Shown in pieces: positions 59,869-64,000 of a stretch of 64,000 bases of DNA. The position numbers were made by a program, and so were the translations under genes. Under the pieces are notes generated by a model that worked only from the letters and a program-made list of their open reading frames with translations, ran no database searches and was not told the DNA's origin. The DNA is taken from the NCBI RefSeq assembly GCF_001186155.3, contig NZ_CP016540.2, positions 1,466,001-1,530,000 on the forward strand, written 5' to 3'. Origin of the DNA: Planococcus versutus. GTDB lineage: Bacteria > Bacillota > Bacilli > Bacillales_A > Planococcaceae. How positions within the stretch are numbered: position 1 is the stretch's first letter; every line of letters starts with the position of its first letter.

Positions 59869-60885
59869 ATGACTTTAAACCCAGTACAGGATCAATTTCA
59901 ACGTCCAATACGGGATTTGCGAATCTCGGTCACCGATCGTTGCAATTTCCGATGCTCATATTGTATGCCCAAAGAAGTTTTTGGGGATGATTATGCATTT
60001 TTGCCAAAGCAAGAATTATTATCATTTGAAGAAATTCATCGCCTAACCAAAGTTTTTGTGGCGATGGGCGTTAAAAAAATTCGATTAACCGGCGGAGAGC
60101 CGTTGATGCGCAGAGGCTTGCCAGAATTGGTTGAAAAAATTTTTTCCGTTGAAGGAGTCGAAGACATTGGTTTGACGACCAATGGATTGCTTCTTGGCAA
60201 TCAGGCACAAGCTCTTTACGATGCAGGACTGCGACGTTTGAATATTAGTTTGGACGCATTAGATCCGGAGTTGTTTGGACAATTAAATGGTCGAGGAGTC
60301 GATCCTTCACATATTTTGAAACAAATCGATTTTGCGCAAAGAGTCGGATTTGAAATTAAGATCAATATGGTTGTTCAAAAAGATGTCAACGAACAAGAAA
60401 TATTACCTATGACTGCTTATTTCAAAGAACGAGGCATAACGCTGCGCTTTATCGAGTTTATGGATGTTGGCAATGATAATGGTTGGAGCTTTAAAAAAGT
60501 AGTTACTAAAAAACAGATTTTAGAGAAGTTGCAAACCGTTTATCAATTAGAACCAGTGGATAAAGATTATTACGGAGAAGTAGCTAAGCGCTATCGCTTT
60601 GAAGAAGGAGAAGGTCAAGTCGGATTTATTACATCTGTTTCAGAATCTTTCTGTTCTTCTTGCACACGTGCGCGCCTTTCTTCTGATGGCAAGTTTTACA
60701 CATGTTTGTTCGCAACCGGCCATTTTGACATTCGCGAATTGATTCGCGATGGCTTGAGTGATGAAGAACTATTTGAGAAAATATCTGCAGTTTGGGAACG
60801 TCGAGACGATCGTTACTCGGACGAGCGAACAGAGCTAACAGCGAAAAATCGAAACAAAATCGGTATGTCTTATATTGGTGGTTAA
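59869..60885 (+). CDS. moaA: GTP 3',8-cyclase MoaA (radical SAM)
   Basis: A 338-residue radical-SAM enzyme for the first step of molybdenum cofactor synthesis. The SAM cluster motif [10 protein letters not shown] lies near residue 24, [15 protein letters not shown] follows, and the C-terminal cluster is [20 protein letters not shown]. The C-terminal GG is present (YIGG). The ATG at 59869 has AAAGGAG upstream and gives the normal N-terminus; ATG 59845 is in frame but has no such site. moaC and moaB/mogA are not in the window. Confidence 0.94.
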   Translation: MTLNPVQDQFQRPIRDLRISVTDRCNFRCSYCMPKEVFGDDYAFLPKQELLSFEEIHRLTKVFVAMGVKKIRLTGGEPLMRRGLPELVEKIFSVEGVEDIGLTTNGLLLGNQAQALYDAGLRRLNISLDALDPELFGQLNGRGVDPSHILKQIDFAQRVGFEIKINMVVQKDVNEQEILPMTAYFKERGITLRFIEFMDVGNDNGWSFKKVVTKKQILEKLQTVYQLEPVDKDYYGEVAKRYRFEEGEGQVGFITSVSESFCSSCTRARLSSDGKFYTCLFATGHFDIRELIRDGLSDEELFEKISAVWERRDDRYSDERTELTAKNRNKIGMSYIGG

Positions 60886-60901
60886 GTTATAGAAGAATAA
60901 T

Positions 60902-60939
60902 AAAAAGGCGATTTCTAAAAAACTAGAAATCGCCTTTTT
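60902..60939. terminator. Bidirectional terminator after moaA
   Basis: AAAAAGGCGATTTCTA and TAGAAATCGCCTTTTT form a perfect stem between convergent genes. Confidence 0.92.
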
Positions 60940-60942
60940 ATA

Positions 60943-61722
60943 CTAACTAAGTCTTTGGTTAACATCTTTTTTAGTTATAAAAATTAAATGTCTTCCGCAT
61001 TTTTTATTTTCTCGAAACGAAAATCCGGAAATATCAGAAAACGTACACGTTGTGTCCATTTGGATTTGTAGAGAAGAAACTCCAGCAAGTAGGCATTGTT
61101 TTTTAACGATTTCTTGATTGTCAATATGGTACTTGTTTGTACGAGAGTTAAGATACATAAATTCATCGGCATAGCCTAAGTTTTCAAATCTTAAAAAGAC
61201 GTCTCGATCGACTTCAAATTTTTGTTGGCTAATGGATGCGCCAAGTTGAATTTCCAAGTCAGTTGGATTGCATTTTTCGACTTGGATCAAGTGTTGGAGT
61301 AATTTTAACGTAATTTCTTTTACTGTGCCTTGCCATCCAGAATGAATAATTCCAATTAAACCTGTTTTTTTGTCATGGACAATGACAGGGACACAATCGG
61401 CTGAAAAGCTACATAAGATAATTCCAGAATCAAAGGTGTATAAGGCATCGGTGTCTGCAAAAGCTGAATTCCAGTCAAGAGCTCCGCATCCTTTATCAGC
61501 TGCTGCTACACGACGAAAATTCGCGCTATGTGTTTGTTGTGTACAAATGAAATCAGTAAGTAAAACGCCTAAAGAAGCTGCTAAATTCTCGCGGTTTTTT
61601 ATAATCATTTGTGAATTTTCGCAAGCATGTAGCGCCATATTATTGTCTTCGGGCATGGTGCTGTTTTTTTGCGTCATTCCAGAAATAAATAGTTGATTGT
61701 TTGTATAAAATTTCGTTGTCAT
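60943..61722 (-). CDS. PgeF/YfiH-family multicopper-type oxidoreductase (DUF152)
   Basis: A 259-residue laccase-domain protein. The metal-site motifs are present: QQTHSANFRRV, FSADCVPVIV and IIHSGWQGTVKE. The family includes the peptidoglycan-editing factor PgeF (Bacillus YlmD) and purine nucleoside phosphorylase-like enzymes. It is not beside cell-division genes here as ylmD is, so it may be a second paralogue. Confidence 0.85.
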   Translation of the reverse strand: MTTKFYTNNQLFISGMTQKNSTMPEDNNMALHACENSQMIIKNRENLAASLGVLLTDFICTQQTHSANFRRVAAADKGCGALDWNSAFADTDALYTFDSGIILCSFSADCVPVIVHDKKTGLIGIIHSGWQGTVKEITLKLLQHLIQVEKCNPTDLEIQLGASISQQKFEVDRDVFLRFENLGYADEFMYLNSRTNKYHIDNQEIVKKQCLLAGVSSLQIQMDTTCTFSDISGFSFRENKKCGRHLIFITKKDVNQRLS

Positions 61723-61790
61723 TTTTTATCACCTTTACTAAATATAAAACAAGCAAATCCGGATGTATAGCAATAGTCGAACAGTTAAAT

Positions 61791-61829
61791 AAAAAAACAG
61801 TCCTAGCGCTGAAAAAGCGAAGGACTGTA
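61791..61829 (-). terminator. Terminator of ald
   Basis: On the minus strand ACAGTCCTTCGCT and AGCGCTAGGACTGT pair and TTTTTTT follows. Confidence 0.88.
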
Positions 61830-61840
61830 AGTAAACAAAT

Positions 61841-62971
61841 TTACGATTGTGTTGTAGATCGAGCAAGTGCTTCGTCAACTGCAACATATTCATAGCCGAG
61901 GTCTTTTGCAACAGCTTCATAAGTTACGTGACCGTTTGCTGTATTCACGCCAAGTTTTAATGCAGCATTTTCTGCTACTGCTTTTTGAATGCCTTTAGTA
62001 GCAATTTGAAGAGCATAGCCAACAGTAACATTTGTTAATGCAATTGTTGAAGTGCGTGGAACAGCGCCAGGCATATTCGCAACGGCATAATGAACCACAT
62101 CGTGTTTTACATAAGTTGGGTTATCATGCGTTGTAATTTTGTCGCTTGTTTCAAAAATACCACCTTGGTCAATTGCGATGTCTACAATGACAGATCCAGG
62201 ATTCATTGCTTTGACCATATCTTCTTTTACTAATTTAGGGGCTTTAGATCCTGGGATTAAAACAGCACCAATTACTAAATCAGAATCTTTCACAGATTCG
62301 GCAATATTCAACGGATTGGAGATCAACGTTGTTACATCAGTTCCAAAAATATCATCTAGTTGACGAAGGCGTTCTGGGCTTAAATCAATAATTGTTACTT
62401 GTGCACCAAGACCAATTGCCATTTTTGCTGCGTTTGTTCCCGCAACACCGCCACCAATAATTGTAACTTTGCCGCGTTGTACGCCAGGTACGCCTGATAA
62501 TAATACGCCTTTTCCGCCATAAATTTTTTCAAGAAATTGTGCACCTACTTGAGTGGCCATTCGTCCAGCAACTTCACTCATTGGTGTTAGCAAGGGAAGT
62601 GTGCGGTTGATTGAAACGGTTTCATAAGCAAGCGCTGTCACTTTGTTATTAACAAGTGCTTGTGTTAATGCAGGTTCTGCTGCAAGGTGCAAATAAGTAA
62701 ATAATAATAAGTCTTCACGGAAGTACTGATATTCTGAAGAAACAGGCTCTTTTACTTTCAAAACCATTTCAGCTGCCCAAGCTTCTGTAGCTGTCTCAAC
62801 GATTTTAGCGCCAGTTGCTGTATAGTCAGCGTCTGTAAAGCTAGAACCTAGACCTGCAGTTGTTTCAATTAAAACTTCGTGACCTGCTCTTACAAAAGAA
62901 TCGACACCGGCAGGCGTAATTGCTACACGATTTTCGTTATTTTTGATTTCTTTTGGAACTCCAATAATCAT
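61841..62971 (-). CDS. ald: Alanine dehydrogenase
   Basis: A 376-residue NAD-dependent enzyme that interconverts alanine and pyruvate plus ammonia. Clear parts: [33 protein letters not shown] with the catalytic histidine, the Rossmann motif [33 protein letters not shown] with the catalytic aspartate, and [13 protein letters not shown]. The ATG at 62971 follows AAGGAGG. A PucR-type regulator gene lies 120 bases upstream on the same strand. Confidence 0.95.
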   Translation of the reverse strand: MIIGVPKEIKNNENRVAITPAGVDSFVRAGHEVLIETTAGLGSSFTDADYTATGAKIVETATEAWAAEMVLKVKEPVSSEYQYFREDLLLFTYLHLAAEPALTQALVNNKVTALAYETVSINRTLPLLTPMSEVAGRMATQVGAQFLEKIYGGKGVLLSGVPGVQRGKVTIIGGGVAGTNAAKMAIGLGAQVTIIDLSPERLRQLDDIFGTDVTTLISNPLNIAESVKDSDLVIGAVLIPGSKAPKLVKEDMVKAMNPGSVIVDIAIDQGGIFETSDKITTHDNPTYVKHDVVHYAVANMPGAVPRTSTIALTNVTVGYALQIATKGIQKAVAENAALKLGVNTANGHVTYEAVAKDLGYEYVAVDEALARSTTQS

Positions 62972-63091
62972 TATTATTTCCTCCTTAAAGCGAATGGTGT
63001 AGATATCCACAAGTATAGCGTAAAGCCTATTAGACTGCTTTGTACTAAATGCAGAAAATTAACTAAATCCTTTGTGGAAATATACAAAGAG

Positions 63092-64000
63092 TCACTTTTG
63101 AGTTAGTTTACGTACTTTCAAATCCAAGTAAATACTCAGTTTTTCATGGACATTAGTCAACTGAATTCCACCAATTTCTGATATGCGTTTGATGCGATAA
63201 TGCAAAGTATTCGTATGAACATATAATTGTTTTGCTGCCTCGTTCATATTGCTATCATGTTGAATGTAAACTTCGAGTGTTTTTAGTAAATTGGCTTTGT
63301 GTAGCTGATCATAGGATTCGAGTTTTTCAATAGCTGGATGTTCGTTTCGTTTGTCGTGCCATTCGTGTTGGAGAAGATCCAAATAACGAAATGGGCCTAA
63401 ACGATTAAAGTGAAAAACGGATTCAAGTTCTTGAGGGAAAAATTTTTTCATATCGAGTACTTTTCGAGCTTCTTTGTAACTCGCTTGTGCTTTGCTAAAA
63501 TCAGAATAACTTGTGCCAGCACTTCCTTTGACACCTAAAATCGAAAAACGATTAGCAATTTCAGAAGTGAAATATACAATAAATTCTTCGAATGCGTTAT
63601 TATTAATTTGAGAAAAGTGTGGAGAAGCAATTAAAATTAACGCGTTATCCATAACAACGAGAAAATGATTTGTGATTTTCTGGCTAGTTGTAATGAGATA
63701 AGCAATTTGTTCTTCCATTTTCCGTGATATGTCTTGCTCAAATTGAAAAACGAGAACAGTGAAACAATCTGGTATTTTCAATTTCAACTCGTGAAATTTC
63801 CCATGAATTTCATCTCGGTTTTGATAGTCTCCAGTCAATAACTGCCATAGAAAGTCTTGATAATCCTCTTCTTTTCGCTTTCGGTTTTGATAGAGTTTTG
63901 CCATCAACGGTGCCGCAGCAGAAGCTGCGTCTTTCAACATCTCTAATTGTTTATCGTTCAATTTTTTAGGTCCTTCAACAATCCAAATATATCCTAATAT
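63092..64000 (-). CDS. PucR/CdaR-family regulator, probably of ald; 5' end cut by window
   Basis: The frame stays open to the window edge (residues YIWIVEGPKK before the TTG at 63961), so the gene begins outside. The middle (FTVLVFQFEQDISRKMEEQI, GSAGTSYSDFSKAQASYKEA) is the GGDEF-like CdaR domain. The C-terminal helix-turn-helix LLKTLEVYIQHDSNMNEAAK, LYVHTNTLHYRIKRISEIGG is the HTH_30 of the PucR family. In Bacillus subtilis the PucR-type activator AdeR is encoded beside ald, and this gene has the same place and type. I infer it activates ald. Confidence 0.85.
   Translation of the reverse strand: MLGYIWIVEGPKKLNDKQLEMLKDAASAAAPLMAKLYQNRKRKEEDYQDFLWQLLTGDYQNRDEIHGKFHELKLKIPDCFTVLVFQFEQDISRKMEEQIAYLITTSQKITNHFLVVMDNALILIASPHFSQINNNAFEEFIVYFTSEIANRFSILGVKGSAGTSYSDFSKAQASYKEARKVLDMKKFFPQELESVFHFNRLGPFRYLDLLQHEWHDKRNEHPAIEKLESYDQLHKANLLKTLEVYIQHDSNMNEAAKQLYVHTNTLHYRIKRISEIGGIQLTNVHEKLSIYLDLKVRKLTQK

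Overview
The window looks like chromosome from a low-GC Gram-positive bacterium of the Planococcaceae (Planococcus/Sporosarcina-like). Strong AAGGAGG-type ribosome binding sites, frequent TTG/GTG starts, and Bacillus-type families (PbuE with its riboswitch, a YdbS/YdbT pair, YrhD/YrhE-like formate dehydrogenase, Ald with a PucR-type regulator, FapR box at fabH) support this. No rRNA, tRNA, CRISPR or phage genes were seen.

Bases 1 to about 20,450 are accessory DNA arranged as small gene modules. The modules are separated by two families of directional repeats. Family A (8 copies) is a 34-bp element with 13-bp inverted arms around an 8-bp variable spacer, the layout of a lox-type recombinase site. 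Family B (6 good and 2 decayed copies) is a 28-bp element, AGTTTACATAT-N6-TTATCGGAAGY. Its 11-6-11 layout and arm sequences closely match a Bacillus dif (XerC/XerD) site. Most B copies are followed by a hairpin terminator whose stem differs from copy to copy but stays paired, and by a short conserved box. Every good copy of both families points the same way. The cargo is cassette-like: a HigBA toxin-antitoxin pair, a GNAT acetyltransferase, Xre regulators with small membrane proteins, a MerR regulator with a CPBP protease, an M4 protease, an ArsR-type regulator, lipoproteins, nucleotidyltransferases and an RsbR-like STAS protein. An IS3-family element sits in one module. This array is the main discovery candidate.

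Bases 14,400-21,900 are also rich in decayed genes: a nucleotidyltransferase, an amino-acid permease tail, a BNR-type lipoprotein, an ECF sigma/anti-sigma pair, an MFS tail, a MEDS protein and a VTC domain. An apparently intact multicopper oxidase lies among them.

Bases 22,000-50,000 look like ordinary chromosome. They hold a TauE exporter, a TerF-like vWA protein, PbuE with an adenine riboswitch, an M48-ankyrin protein, a GT2-GtrA glycosyltransferase, a three-gene set (uracil-DNA-glycosylase-like, macrodomain, vWA), an MHYT-PAS-GGDEF-EAL protein, AIM24, a frameshifted proline iminopeptidase, YdbS/YdbT, a Bax-inhibitor-like protein, FabH (apparently with a CTG start, behind a FapR box), an iron(III)-type ABC transporter and proline dehydrogenase.

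Bases 50,300-60,900 form a formate/molybdenum locus: DUF1641 and formate dehydrogenase on the minus strand, then DUF2294, FdhD, an oxalate/formate-type MFS transporter and moeA-mobB-moaE-moaD-mobA-moaA on the plus strand. Formate dehydrogenase needs the molybdopterin cofactor and FdhD sulfuration, so these genes serve one enzyme. The window ends with a PgeF-like protein, alanine dehydrogenase and its probable PucR-type regulator, cut by the window edge.
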